Of a stretch of 64,000 bases of DNA, positions 21,723-34,340 are shown piece by piece (position 1 is the first letter of the stretch; each line of letters starts with the position of its first letter). The notes under the pieces were generated by a model, which saw nothing but the letters and a program-made list of their open reading frames with translations, did not search any database and had not been told where the DNA came from. The position numbers were made by a program, and so were the translations under genes. This DNA is from Scatophagus argus (Eukaryota; Chordata; Actinopteri; Scatophagidae), in NCBI RefSeq assembly GCF_020382885.2, contig NC_058501.1, forward strand, positions 992,001 to 1,056,000. The letters are read 5' to 3'.

Positions 21723-22084
21723 TGGTAGTGATTTTCTCCCTAATTCAAATGACAAAAGGTTCGTTAGATGGGCGGAGCAAGGTATTACAGCATATTCTGT
21801 TACACAAGGGGGTGATGAAGAATTTTGTCACAGTGAAAGAAGAATTTAACCTTGAACAACAAGATTTCTACAGATTTCTACATTTCTGCATTATGTCGGG
21901 ATTATAACTAAAGATATCAATTTGGCAAATTTAGGAGAGGGGATAATGAAAATCTTTGTAACAGCCTATCAATCTGGGGACAACACTAAAATTATCTCCA
22001 GGATATATAATTACTTCATGAACAGAAAAGCAGAAGGGACAATATATATTAAACAGAGATGGGACAGGGAGAGTGGCAGTACCC

Positions 22085-22336
22085 TTTCCAATTCAATTCA
22101 ATTCAGTTCAGTTTATTTATATAGCGCCAATTCACAACAAAAGTTATCTCATGACTCTTTCCAATTTGAGCAGGTCTACACCAAACACTTTAATTAAACT
22201 GTAAATACAGAGAGCCCAACATTCCCCCTTGAGCAAGCACTTGGCAACAGTGGCGAGGAAAAACTGCCTTTTAGAAGGGAGAAACCTCGGAGCAGACCCC
22301 GGCTCAAGATGGGCGGCCATCTGCCTTGACCAGTTT

Positions 22337-22382
<46 letters not shown>

Positions 22383-22517
22383 AAGAGAGAGCAAGATCAA
22401 AGGAGAGAGGGAGAGGGGGTGGGGTGTGAGAGAAGGAGCACACAAGCAAAGATGCATAGCAGCAGTAATAATACCAGAAGTATCGGAAATGTAGATAATG
22501 ATAATGACAAATTTCCA
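22085..22517 (-). mobile_element. 5'-truncated L2 LINE (3' UTR only) inserted in the L1 relic
   Basis: (GAATT)n end at left, 'tatatagcgccaattcacaa', GA tract at 22340-22380, truncated at 'gataatgacaa'. A short tttcca flank at 22085-22090 and 22512-22517 may be the target duplication. L1 coding similarity resumes on the right. Confidence 0.85.
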
Positions 22518-22780
22518 GTGAGGAGTGGCTCATGATGTGTCAAACACAGTCCAAAATTACAAGTTCTCTATCCTGGAGTATGGTTAGATTCTTCAACACC
22601 CCTCATCAGAAGTGTCATGGGATGACAAACACAGAATGCTGGAGACAACTCCAGACTAAAGATGCAAATCACTTTCATGTGTTTTGGTCACGCTCGGTGC
22701 TTGAAGAGTATTGGAAAAATATCCATCAAGCTATTCAGGCAATAATCAGATCCACTATCCCATTCAGATTTGATGTTTTA

Positions 22781-23160
22781 TACTTCTGCAACTGGTTAGC
22801 ACTGTCGCCTCATAGCAAGAGGGTTCCAGGTTCGAATCCCGGTCTGGGTCCTTCTATGTGGAGTTCGCATGTTCTCCCTGTGCCTGCGTGGGTTTTCTCC
22901 AGGTACTCCGGCTTCCTCCCACAATACCAAAAACATGCACATTAGGTTAATTGGCTACTCTACATTGCCCCTAGGTGTGAGTGTGAGAGTGTGTGGTTGT
23001 TTGTCTTTGTGTGTTGGCCCTGCGATTGACTGGCGACCAGTCCAGGGTGTACCCCGCCTCTCGCCCGTAGTCAGCTGGGATAGGCTCCAGCTCCCCCTGC
23101 GACCCTGATGGATAAGCGGTGTAGAAAATGGATGGATGGATGTATGGATACTTCTGCAAC
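22781..23160 (+). mobile_element. SINE-A inserted in the L1 relic, with 12-bp TSD
   Basis: The SINE runs from 22793 (head truncated by about 20 bp) to the (ATGG)n tail at 23148. A perfect duplication, tacttctgcaac, flanks it at 22781-22792 and 23149-23160, and L1 sequence continues on both sides. This junction is the one also found in the composite insert at 4.5-5.3 kb. Confidence 0.9.
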
Positions 23161-23623
23161 ATCCCAGAAGAAACATACTCTAAAAACAGAACCCTTGTCA
23201 AAATTCTGTTGGTTGCAGCTAAAAAAGCCATAACTCGAAGGTGGCTGAAGCCCCAAGCACCCTCGATTAAAGATTGGGTAGATTTAATCTACCAAATATA
23301 TAAAATGGAAAAAGTAACATATTCCCTAAGATTGCAACATGACAAATTTTCTAATACGTAATCAAACTGGATAGAATACATTAAACCCAGTAGAAATGAA
23401 TTTGATTAAGTTGTAAATATATGAGCTTGGTAGGACCATTCCCCACAGTTCTTTTTTTAAATAGTTTCAAGTAGTGGAGTAATGAAGAACACGGGGAAAA
23501 GCACCCAGGGAGCAAACAGTCATACCAAGGATGAGGAGGGGGAAATAGGGAAACACCCACCAGTCACTCTGAATGTGGCTTAGGGGAAGAAACGCGTCAC
23601 CTGTCGCTGCCAGAATTATACAG

Positions 23624-23879
23624 CCAATTCAATTTCAATTCAATTCAGTTTATTTATATAGCGCCAATTCACAACAAACACAACATCTCATGACACTCTC
23701 CAATTAGAGCAGGTCTAGACCAAACTCCTTAATTAAATTGTAATACAAAGAGCCTAACATTCCCCCTTGAGCAAGCACTTGGCGACAGCGGCGAGGAACA
23801 ACTACCTTTTAGAAGGCAGAAACCTCAGAGCAGACCCCGGCTCAAGATGGGCGGCCATCTGCCTTGACCGGTTGGGTTG

Positions 23880-23936
<57 letters not shown>

Positions 23937-23940
23937 GCAA
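23624..23940 (-). mobile_element. 5'-truncated L2 LINE 3' end
   Basis: Same 3' UTR as the copy at 6.3 kb: (AATTC)n tail, 'gagcaagcacttggcgaca', 'gatgggcggccatctgcc', then a long GA tract where the copy is truncated. Confidence 0.85.
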
Positions 23941-24039
23941 ATTTTGTTTGAGTTTTTAACAGAAAGTTGATTGATGAAAACGATTTAGTGTTTGTTTTTT
24001 TTTCCTTCCATACTCCTCTGCTGATCCAACACTGTGGCC

Positions 24040-24260
24040 CACACTCCAGCATAGTGGGTGGCGGTAATGCACCTTAAACGTTAAGTGCCGCCCGCCGAAG
24101 AAGAAGACGAAGGAGATGAAAAAGAAGAAGAAGAGGAGGCGGAAGAAGAAGAGGAAGAAGAAGAAACAGAAACAGCGGCAGTGTAGTATCATCAAGGCAT
24201 ATCAAAGCTACAGCGCTTCCGTTATTAGACTTTCTTTGGCCGCAGAAGAAGAAGAAGAAG
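24040..24260 (+). repeat. GAA-rich repeat element ('ggcggtaatgcacc...gaagaag')
   Basis: The motif 'gtgggtggcggtaatgcacc' followed by a long GAA/GAG-rich tract is a recurring fish repeat. An inverted relative is at about 57255-57345, near the cnot10 start. It lies upstream of tcaim and may overlap that gene's promoter. Confidence 0.5.
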
Positions 24261-25454
24261 GCGGCGACGGTATCAGTGATCTTGAGTGAGTGCAGAGATT
24301 TAACTCGCTATTTGTTGGTCAGTTAGCCACGAAACTTGTAGCTTTTAGCTTTAGGTAATATTTTTCCCCTCCGAATGGCTGATTATGAATTCTCAAAAAT
24401 AAATGCATCTGTTGTGTTATTTTTCCAACAGCAATATTTGCCACCCTTAATTGACACTCATTAACATTTTCGATTTGTACAAAATTCTTGGCTTTAACCC
24501 ATTTTGAGAATTTATCACAGTAGTATATAAAGGTAGGCCTACATAAAAGCAGTAATGATTTTACTGACGAAGGTAGCACCATGGTTTATTTTGACGCTTA
24601 ACCCAAACAGCGATCTTTTCCTAAACCTACCCAAGTTATTTTGATGCCTAAAACAAAACAAACCAAACAGTTTAATATAACAATATGTTTAACCGGGACG
24701 CAAACTCCAAAGTCCTAACCATTCTAACCGCTCTGTACACAACATCAAATGATGAATCAAATGATAAATACAGTAACGACTTTATTTTGTGGTGATGACG
24801 TTTAGAATACACTGGCTGCTGTATTGCCATAGTAGCGGCAGATATAACGGATTTCCGACCTTCCTTGTGTGGCCGTAATAGGATTTGTCGTCAGAAACAT
24901 TTGTTCAATATGATTGGATAAACAATGTTTCGCAGACGTTGAATATTCATAACTTGCCTTCGCCGTCATGGGAAAACAAATCACCTCCTGTAGCCATGTT
25001 TTCTTGTTGTCATTCAGTAGATGTCACAAAGAAGACAACGCCGTGGTGCTAAACCGAACTTAGACGCGACTACTCCTGTACGGCGGTTACATGTTATTGT
25101 GGTTTGGTTAGTTAATTAACTGTTTTTTGCAATAGTTATTTGCTTTTAAATTCAACTCGTACCTTGCTGACACAGGAGCTATGTACAAATGAACCTAAGC
25201 TGCTTAACCCTCTGATATTTCGTTCTGAATGTGTTTTTGCTAACATGCTGGTGACCATGACAGACAAAGGTTAGAATAGAGTTCCCTTTGTGGTTATATC
25301 CTCTTGGTTGCCTAAAATTCTTCACTAGGTTTGCCTTGAATTACTAAATGCTGCTGTAAGCTGTTGGCTTGTGCTGATAACAGATGTTTGGTGACACTTT
25401 GCTAAAAGCATGTACTTTGATATCAGGACTGCTGATGGACCGCTTGCAGAGGCC

Positions 25455-28400
25455 ATGAGACAAGTGGCATCAACAATGTATATCAGTTCCCTCCTGCGAG
25501 ACGTCCTCAGGTAACACTGCTTGTCCAATTTGCTGCTGAGGTGAACACAGTGCTGTTTGAATGTCCATACCTGTATGTCTACTCTGTGGGTGTCCACTTG
25601 TGTGATTGAGGGATGTTCTATGCTAGTTCTGCTAGCGCTACTGAGCACATTGGACTCCTGCATTCACCCCCATGTCTGATAGTAAGATATGGTTAATGGA
25701 TTTTACAGTTAAGGGGTTTATGTATTAAGCGTTAATGCTGAATTACAGAATAGTAACTTACAACAATTTCAGTAATGTATTCTTCATTTTAAGTCATTGT
25801 TTACATAAAAATGCCAAATGCCTTGGGTATAGTCTCTCTAGTGTGAGGTTTTTCAGCTCTCTCAAACTATTTAAGGAAGGTATAAGGATAAATCTAGTGT
25901 CATTCTCAAATATATTATTCATGAAATGAAACAAAATGATACTCATGTCTCATTGAAGGTAATAGAAATAATAAAACAAAGAAAAGAAATCGCATAATTA
26001 AAATATTAATAATAAATAAAATTAGAAAGTAATACAAGTATGATGATAGGAAAGTAATCTAAATACCAAATAGTTTGAAGCTTCAAAGCTTCATTCATTA
26101 CTTTGGCGTTTGAAATTCTAAATCAGCGTTTGAAGGCTGCACAGCTTTTTGTTTGTTTGTTTTTTTTGCACATCTGTTCATTCCGTTTTCAATACTTCTG
26201 CACAGTAGCAGATAGGTTACACTAATATCTGTTCATATTATACATGAAATGTAACAACATAATGTAACATATTCATGTTTCAGTTAGGTAATAAAAATAA
26301 TAAAACACAGAGGAAAAAAAACACGTAATTAAAATATTAATAAGAAATAAAATTAGAAAGTAATAAAAGTAAGATGTAGAAATAGGTTCCGGTGATGAGA
26401 CCTGCGGAAGGAAAGGAGGACCGAAGTGCCAAAGCCAGCACTAGTGGCCAAGGCGGCCAGAATTAGTAAAGAAGAAGAATCACTTTGTTGACAGTATATA
26501 TATTTTTACATACACACACTGAATTCGTCTTCTGCATTTGACCCATCCTCAGTTGAACACACACATGCAACACCCAGCAAATTACTTGAAGTGAAACACA
26601 CACAGGAGCAGTGGGCAGCATCAAGCACCCGGGGAGCATATTGGGGGGGTTAAGTGCCTTGCTCAAGGGCACATCAGCTGGCTCGCATCGCATTAATCAC
26701 AAGCTCGTCCGGTGGGGGAATCGAACTGGTGACCCTCCGATCACAAGCTGCTTCTCCAACCTCTAGGCCACAGCTGCCCCCGTGGTGGCCAAGGCCAGCA
26801 GCATTGGTGGCCAAGGCCAGCAGCATTGGTGGCCAAGGCCAGCAGCATTGGTGGCCAAGGCCAGCAGCATTGGTGGCCAAGGCCAGCAGCATTGGTGGCC
26901 AAGGCCAGCAGCATTGGTGGCCCGTCTTTCACTTGTGCTGGTGTTGATGCTCCAATTGAGATTTTATGAGATATGAATCCTCAGACCATCCAGACAGCTG
27001 CTTCTCCATTGTGGAGTGGAAGGGGTGTAGTGCTAGTCTACCTGGAGTCTGCAATAATCTTTTTGTTAGTTTGAATATTCAGTCTCAGGGGGATCATATC
27101 CATTTTGTTATCCAGTGAGCAAACTTTAGCCAGAAAGAGTGATGGAATAGCTGGCTTTTTCACCCATTTAGCTTGACTAACAGAGTAGCCTGCTTACCCA
27201 TATTTTTCTTCCATGTATACTGCTTCTTCTTGCCTCTGAGACATTACAGTCTGTTACACTAGTCCATTGCCACGGGGCATTGTGTCCTCAGGAGCTGCTT
27301 AGTATTGCACTGTGTTTCGATGGAAATGTGGTGGACAGGTTGGGCTCTATCCTCAAAAGTTTACATTCTTGGCCTAGTTTGCACTGGTCATGTTATCTGC
27401 ACACTTTCTCGTGTTCTTTTTACACCATAACCAGGAGCCAGAGAAGCCGCTACACTTCTGTGTACTGCCCTAAACATAAACTCTTTAGGTTTGGCACTGC
27501 TGACACAAAAAATACAATTTGGAGATCACACATTGGGCTTTCACTTTGCATTTGTATCTATAATTAAAGTAATCAATGGGTAGGGCACTAGTTATATCTC
27601 AAGTGCCTTTTCCCTGTCTTCTCCACACAGAATGGAATAGAACTGATACATAACTTCCATTTCTTTTTCTCTGTAGGCTGGAGAGAAAACGTGTGGCCAC
27701 ACATTTAGTTCAGCAGAGAGCTTTGTCGGGGGCAGATGCTGTCAATGCCCTCAGACCGTTTTATTTTGCAGTCCATCCCGACTTCTTCGGTCAATATCCC
27801 AGGGAACGGGTAGGTCTTTTATAAATCATGGATAAATTCCTAAGTCTAAAAAATATTAGGTTGTTAATCAAACAAATCTGAGGAGAGGTTATTGAACTAT
27901 GACTATTATATATGATATGTTCTGACTGTCAACACAAGCCTTTGAGTACATAACAGTATAACAATAGCAATATAGACAGTTAGGGTGGAGTGTGTCGGTT
28001 GGTCAGAATTTAACCCTAATTATCATAATACAACGAGTATGTGGAAGAGATGACTTGACAAAAGCCATTTGATGTTGTGCTCTACAGGAAGTGAATGAGA
28101 ATTCATTAAAGAAGCTAAATGGCTATCTGGACAATCTGCAGAAGCCTGGCTCACGCTCAGTTCAGCCAATGAAGCTCACCTTTTATTTGAGGGACACTAA
28201 GGATGGCAGTGATGTGCAGCCAGACATCCTCAACTCAGGTACAGTTTCCATTAATATTGCTTGTAATATTTGTGAATTCTGTCTTTAGAAATCTAAAACC
28301 TCCCCCTGGTTCTCAGGGTTCCGGTCAGTGAGTTTTACCCTGCGCACAAATGATGTCTTGGGCACAGTGATGAACATCTTGAAGTCCTGCAGCTTGCCTG

Positions 28401-31400
28401 TGGAGCACATGAAGGGATTGAAAGCAAGTACAGGGACATCTAAAAGTCCACTTAATGCAGGGATGCCTTTCTACAGACCTATCGTATGGGATAAGAGTTA
28501 CTACGCATTCACTGGCTTCAGAGACCCTGAACAAGAGCTGGAACTGGCCAGGAGAGTGGAGCCAACACTCAGGTCAGTAACCCTGGATCTCGGTTGTGTA
28601 TCACAATTCACAGTTACAACTGTAAAGCTGGGTATTGCATTTCAGTACCTTCATTTGGTACAGACCCTAGTCATAAAGTTTTAAACAAATGTCGTAAACA
28701 TTGTTGTTTTGTTGACAGATCCTGGCTAATTGTTTGACCCTGCTTCTAGTCTTTTTGCCAGGGCTAATCACCTCAGCTCAGCCCTTAACACACAAACATG
28801 AGATGGATTTCATGTTCACTCTCAGAAGGATAGTGAATGAGAGTGAAGATGAACATTTCTATTAATGTGGATATATATCTAGATATATATATCTATATAC
28901 ACACACACACAAGCCGCAAAACAGCTGAGCACCTTCCCTCTTGACAACCAACGCACATTGCTGTGCAAAAGCAGACCAGGATAATTATTCCCAACTTCAT
29001 CCAACAGTGCTTTAAACAGGCGATCGTTCAAATCGACATCACCTCACCAAGTTTGAGCACAAAGCACCTCATGATGTACAATGCAATGAAAACTTAGGAT
29101 GTGTCTATTTTCATGTTCACAAAGAAGCGCTATAAATCCTTTGTTTTTCCCCACCATGCTGTCACCGGCAGCATACCTCGCAATTACACTAAACAGGGAT
29201 AAATGGCAAACGTCTGTTGACTCATCTAAAGCGAGGGAAAAGAACAGTGCCGCATTTATGTCCTTCACTTGTGTTTCCTCCACTTGATTTGCAATCATGA
29301 TGATCGTGAACTGTTTTTGCTGACAGAGGCATGTCTTTTATTCGTTTGATTATCTTGTCTTTATCTGCAAAGTCGTCAAAAATTCATTGGCCACATCAAG
29401 CATGAATATTTTGGCGTTCTCGCCATCTGTGAATGGTTTTCCGTTCCTTACTATTGCTAAAGAGCCAGCAAAGCTAGCTGAATTCCAGTCACCTTGACGG
29501 GTCCATACACGGAGTTGCTGCTGACTGGCTTGCACTCTGCACAGTAGCTCTTGGCATGCTTTTTTCCTGCTGTCCCCCTCTGGATATTTCAGTGCAAATG
29601 AAGCATGGCGTGTGTCGAAGTACCGCTTTATATTGGGCCGTTTCATCGATGAAATTTTATCACTGCATATTAGACACCCCGCAGAACCTACTCTCTCCAC
29701 AAAGGCAAATTCCTCTGTCCATTCATGCTGAAATGTACAGTACTCCTCATCTTTTTTTTTTCTTTTCGCCATCTTCTTCGTCAAAACAATTTGATGCACA
29801 TGAACTAGCTAGCTGACTACCTGATTAAACGGAGGGAGGTTTACTTCTTGATCTTACACGACCCGTGTCGTAGGCTAGCACATTATCCAATGAAAATTTT
29901 TGGGTTTTGGTGTTGAGCCAAAAATAAAGCAAAGGTAATTCTGTTCTGAATACGTTTCTTTTGTTTCTCATAAAAATGTCAATATTGATAAGCAGTATTG
30001 TTAAGAGAAGTAGTACCATTAAAATCTTAACAGCAGCAATGGCATCATCATCAATGACGCTATAGACAAGATAGGCAGTTCTGTTACATAGATTAAGCTT
30101 TTTGAAAACAGCTGCCTTACTTGGTTGATGAGAGTGCTGACACTGAAACAAAATAGGTAAGTTATGGGCTTTACAAAACAATGAGCTGCAGAGAGCTGAG
30201 AGGAACTGCAAAGTTAGTGATGATTCTGCGTTGTTTTGTCACATAAATGCTAAATATTATGATTATGATTATAGTAGTGTTATAGAATGCATTCTTCATG
30301 AGTCATTTCAAAGTGCTTTTATTTTGCCTTTTCTTCATCAGTGTATGGTTGAGAAACAATGAGCCTGAGGCAACAAAGAAGCACATTGCTAGTCTTCCAC
30401 GGAGAGAAGAGCTGAACAGACTGAAGGAAGAACTGTGTCACAAATTTTATCTGGCTGATATCAGGTACACTCAGTTCTGCTGTTTTCACTCACACTAAGT
30501 GCTGTGGGAACTGCTAACATAGCTGTAGTCTGCCTGAACATGTCTAGCTGTCCACAAAATAATGAGCAGCTTACTAGGGCCCCGTTTCAAGAAGGAGGTT
30601 CAACAAACTGAGTTAAACCATGAACTCTGAGTTGATTTACTCTGAGATGGAAAGCTCTGAGTTTCTGGTTTCAGAACAGTTGACCTGAGTTAGTTCAATC
30701 AACTCTGAGCAGGCTGACTCTGAGCTAAGCACATGCACCACGATTATGAAAAAGCCGCGATCAGTGGAGCCCAATACTGCCATTCACCATGACAATGGCC
30801 AGTGAGAAATAGAGGGCCCCCGTTTTTTGTCGGTAGAACTCAGTCCTCGTGCAGGTATATGCCGAGTATGGGCACATCTTCCACAGCAAAAGCAACGCAG
30901 TGGAGAAGGACAGAGAGTTGGTATGGAAAAGAAATCCTGCTCGAGTCAGTGCGCAAGTTTAGTATTTAATCACTCTTAAAATATCAAAGGTGAAAACTGA
31001 TGAAATGGTATTGAACCTAAAAATGAATTTCAATTCAATTCAATTCAGTTTATTTATATAGCGCCAATTCACAACAAAAGTTATCTCATGACACAAGTAG
31101 AGCAGGTCTAGACCAAACTTAAACTGTAATACAGAGAGCCCAACATTCGTCCTTGAGCAAGCACTTGGTGACAGTGGTGAGGTAAAACTGCCTTTTAGAA
31201 GGCAGAAACCTCGGAGCAGACCCCGGCTCAAGATGGGCGGCCATCTGCCTTGACCGGTTGGGTTGAGAGAGAGGGAGGGAGAGAGAGAGAGAGAGGGGGG
31301 GGGGGGTGGGGTGTGAGAGAAGGAGCACACAAGCAGAGATGCATAGCAACAGTAATAATACTAGAAATATTGGAACTGTAGATAATGATAATAAAGTATA

Positions 31401-34299
31401 CAGGAGGTACTATGGTGATTATGATAGCAGTATTAGCAACAGTAATAATGGTAGTAGCTGTACAGAGTAGTAATAGAATTAAAATAAATTATGACTAAAC
31501 AGTTGTAATCACAGCAGGATGTCCAACCACGATCCATGGGAACCTGCGAGATGAGAAAGCACAAGGACTCCAGGGAAGAAGTTGAGTTAGTGATATGCAT
31601 TAATGGGACATGAATGTGTGCAGAAGGAGAGGGAGAGGAAGAAAGCTCAGTGTGTCATGGGAGGACCCCCGGCAGTCTAAGCCTATAGCAGCATAACTAG
31701 GGGCTGGCCTAGGCCAGCCCTAACTATAAGCTTTATCAAAGAGGAAAGTTTTTAGTCTACTCTTAAATATAGAGAGGGTGTCCGCCTCCCGGACCTAAAC
31801 AGGAAGATGGTTCCATAGTAGAGGAGCTTGATAACTAAAGGCTCTGGTTCCCAATCTACTTTTGAGGACTCTAGGAACCACAAGTAGTCCTGCATTTTGG
31901 GAACGCAAAGTTCTGGTGGGATAATAGGGTACTATTAACTCTTTAAGGAGTTCTTATATAGGTGCAATCCAGCGAGGGAGAAAGAACGTGGAAGCAGCTG
32001 AAAATGAAATTTAATAACGTAATTCAGTCAGTTAAGGCTTAAGTGTAACAGGCTTATGGTTGTACCTTACTGTAATAACATCTGATATATTAAACAAAGT
32101 AAACATCATTCAGTGGTTACTTCACTGTGCTGCAGCTTTATCCTTAACATAATGTCTACATCTATCCTGTTTCATTAATTAAATGGGGCTGAGGGAAGTA
32201 ACATTTGACTTCTACACAGTCAACAGAAAAAGGGCTGAGGCCCGGAAAATATCTGCTTCACTGTAATCGGGACAAGACAAACAATCCAGTTCGCAACTGC
32301 CTGTGAACTAAAGCAGCCTCCTCATCTGTAGGATCCTCAATAAAAGGACAAGCTATTTTATTAGTTTTAATTACTTGGTTGTTCTCCCCTAAAATGTGTG
32401 TGACTGAGTGAGTGAATGAGGAAATGAAGTAGCGGTTCAGCTCTGTGAAGGGGAGGAGACAGACAGAAACTCGGGGTTCACTAAAGAAAACCTGCTCCCA
32501 AACAGGTTATGTTACCGTGGTAACTCACTCTAAGTATGAGTTACCTCTCTCTCTTTGAAATTGGCTTGAGTCACCCTTCTGTCTCAGGTTTGAGTTACCT
32601 TCCTTGCTGAAACGGTTAACCCAGAGTTTCCCTCACTTCAGGCTTAACTTGCTCAGAGATTTCATTAAACCTGCTTTCTGAAACGGGCCCCAGGTCTCAG
32701 TAGGGAGATCTATTTGCTGTACCTTAGAGGCGGGCAGAAGTTGGCTCTGAAGCATGTTTCACTGCACGATTTCAATTACAGAATAGTGGCAAGAGTACAC
32801 TGAATTGTTCTTATGGGGAATGAAACTGTTGACTAATAGTCGAGTGATATGCATGAACTAGTAAGAAGCCATGTATTTATTACTATGATGACATCAATTG
32901 TGTGGTGCAGGTGGCAGCGTGGCTGGGGGCTGGCCCACAGGTGCTCTCAGCTTCAGAGTCTGAGCCGACTGTCTCAGCAGAACCCTGAAGCTCTGATCAA
33001 CCTGCAAGGTAAAGAGTCTGGCTGAGCAATGCACAAACTTGGCACATGGTGTAAAAGGTAGAGGAATCTCTCAGCCATACTTGTATGTTACAGTATGTCT
33101 ACAGAAGAGCCGTTGCAGACGTGCTTTTCAGTTGTCTTGTCCCGTGTTTCTGACTGAACAGATGTGTTCTTAAGTTAATCAGTCCAGCTGTTTATACAGA
33201 CCGCACACCAGCTTAAGCACTAAATGTGCTTAAATGCAAACCAAACAGAATTTTTATTTGATTTTTTTAATCAAATCCGTTTTTGTTCCCATTTCTGATG
33301 TGTGAAACTAAAGTTATTGTGTATTGTGCTCTGAGCTCTTCCAAAGCTTAGGTGACCTACATTTGATATTGTGCATGAAGACATCCTGTGTTGACACAGG
33401 GAGTGTACTGAAGGTCGTGCTGCTCATGCTACACCTTCTATGTAGACACAGTGTTAGATGAGCTCCTAATGACCTGAGATGAAAACACTGCAAAGTCTCA
33501 GAAACAGCTCATGTGCACACACCTATCATTAGAGCTTTCATCACTTCAACTGAAACTCCCAAACCACAAGTAGACTGAGTCTGTTGTTATTTCTACACAG
33601 AGAACTGGACTGGGTTAAAGTCAGATTTTAACTCATGTTATTCTGGTCTAGAGCTCACTGGCTGAAGCACTAACATTTCCTAATGTCAGCCATCATAGCA
33701 GACTTAATGTACTTGCAGTGTGTTAGTTTCAGGTGAGCTCATGAAGGCTATTTCTCTATTGTATCATCTTACTGAGGTCAGGTTTTTTTTCTATATGTGT
33801 CCATATGTGCAGTTATGGTATGGCTACTTGGAGCAGCCAAAAACAACTATGACATTATTTATCCCAAATATAAACATTGTATTACTCATCAAATAATCTT
33901 CTTACATGACTCATGTTTCCATATTGGACTCATTGAGGGCCTTTCAGGGGTTGGGTTGGGCCCCATTCTTCCAGTGAAGAAACATCTTAATGCTTCAGCA
34001 TACATCATTCAGCAAGACATCTTGGATAATGCTATGCCTCCAACATCAATACCTGACCTCACTGATGCTCTACTGCATGAATGGGCAAAAATTCTGAGAG
34101 AAACTGGAAAGAGTGGAGGGAGCTGTTCCAGCTGCAAAGCTGTCTATGTATTTAGAATTCAATTCAATTCAATTCAATTCAGTTTATTTATATAGCGCCA
34201 ATTCACAACAAAAGTTATCTCATGACACTTTCCAATTTGAGCAGGTCTAGACCAAACTCTTTAATTAAAGAGAGAGAGAGAGCAAGAGCGCGAGCAAGG

Positions 34300-34340
<41 letters not shown>

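Larger units (their letters stand above)
21200..23570 (+). mobile_element. L1/Tx1-like LINE ORF2 3' relic, split by three insertions
   Basis: Fragments of one ORF2 C-terminal region occur in order: KKEYGGLGLPCLLEYYYAAQ (21235), KIISRIYNYFMNRKAEG (about 21990), FFNTPHQKC and NANHFH-type segments (22590-22690), KAITRRWLKPQAPSIKDWV (23225-23282) and MEKVTYSLRL (23306). These are characteristic L1 ORF2 tail motifs. The coding sequence has stops and shifts. A SINE-C copy, an L2 3' end and a SINE-A copy interrupt it. Confidence 0.85.

Noticed and set aside
22144-22533. Ser/Leu-rich open frames opposite GA tracts (also near 6.6, 23.9, 31.1 and 34.3 kb)
   Set aside because: They translate the GA microsatellite of the L2 3' UTR.
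26783-26925. CRISPR-like array
   Set aside because: Direct tandem units without spacers in a vertebrate genome; it is a minisatellite.
26674-26976. Long glycine/alanine/tryptophan-rich open frames on both strands
   Set aside because: Produced by the 22-bp minisatellite; no gene context.
28091-28288. Separate small ORF starting at 28091
   Set aside because: It is tcaim exon 3 read through its donor into the intron.
28707-28735. Possible tcaim exon after 'ttgacag' (reads SWLIV)
   Set aside because: Resembles the expected S-W-L start but hits a stop at once. The exon at 30342 continues the conserved protein (SVWLRNNE...LPRREEL) with correct phase.
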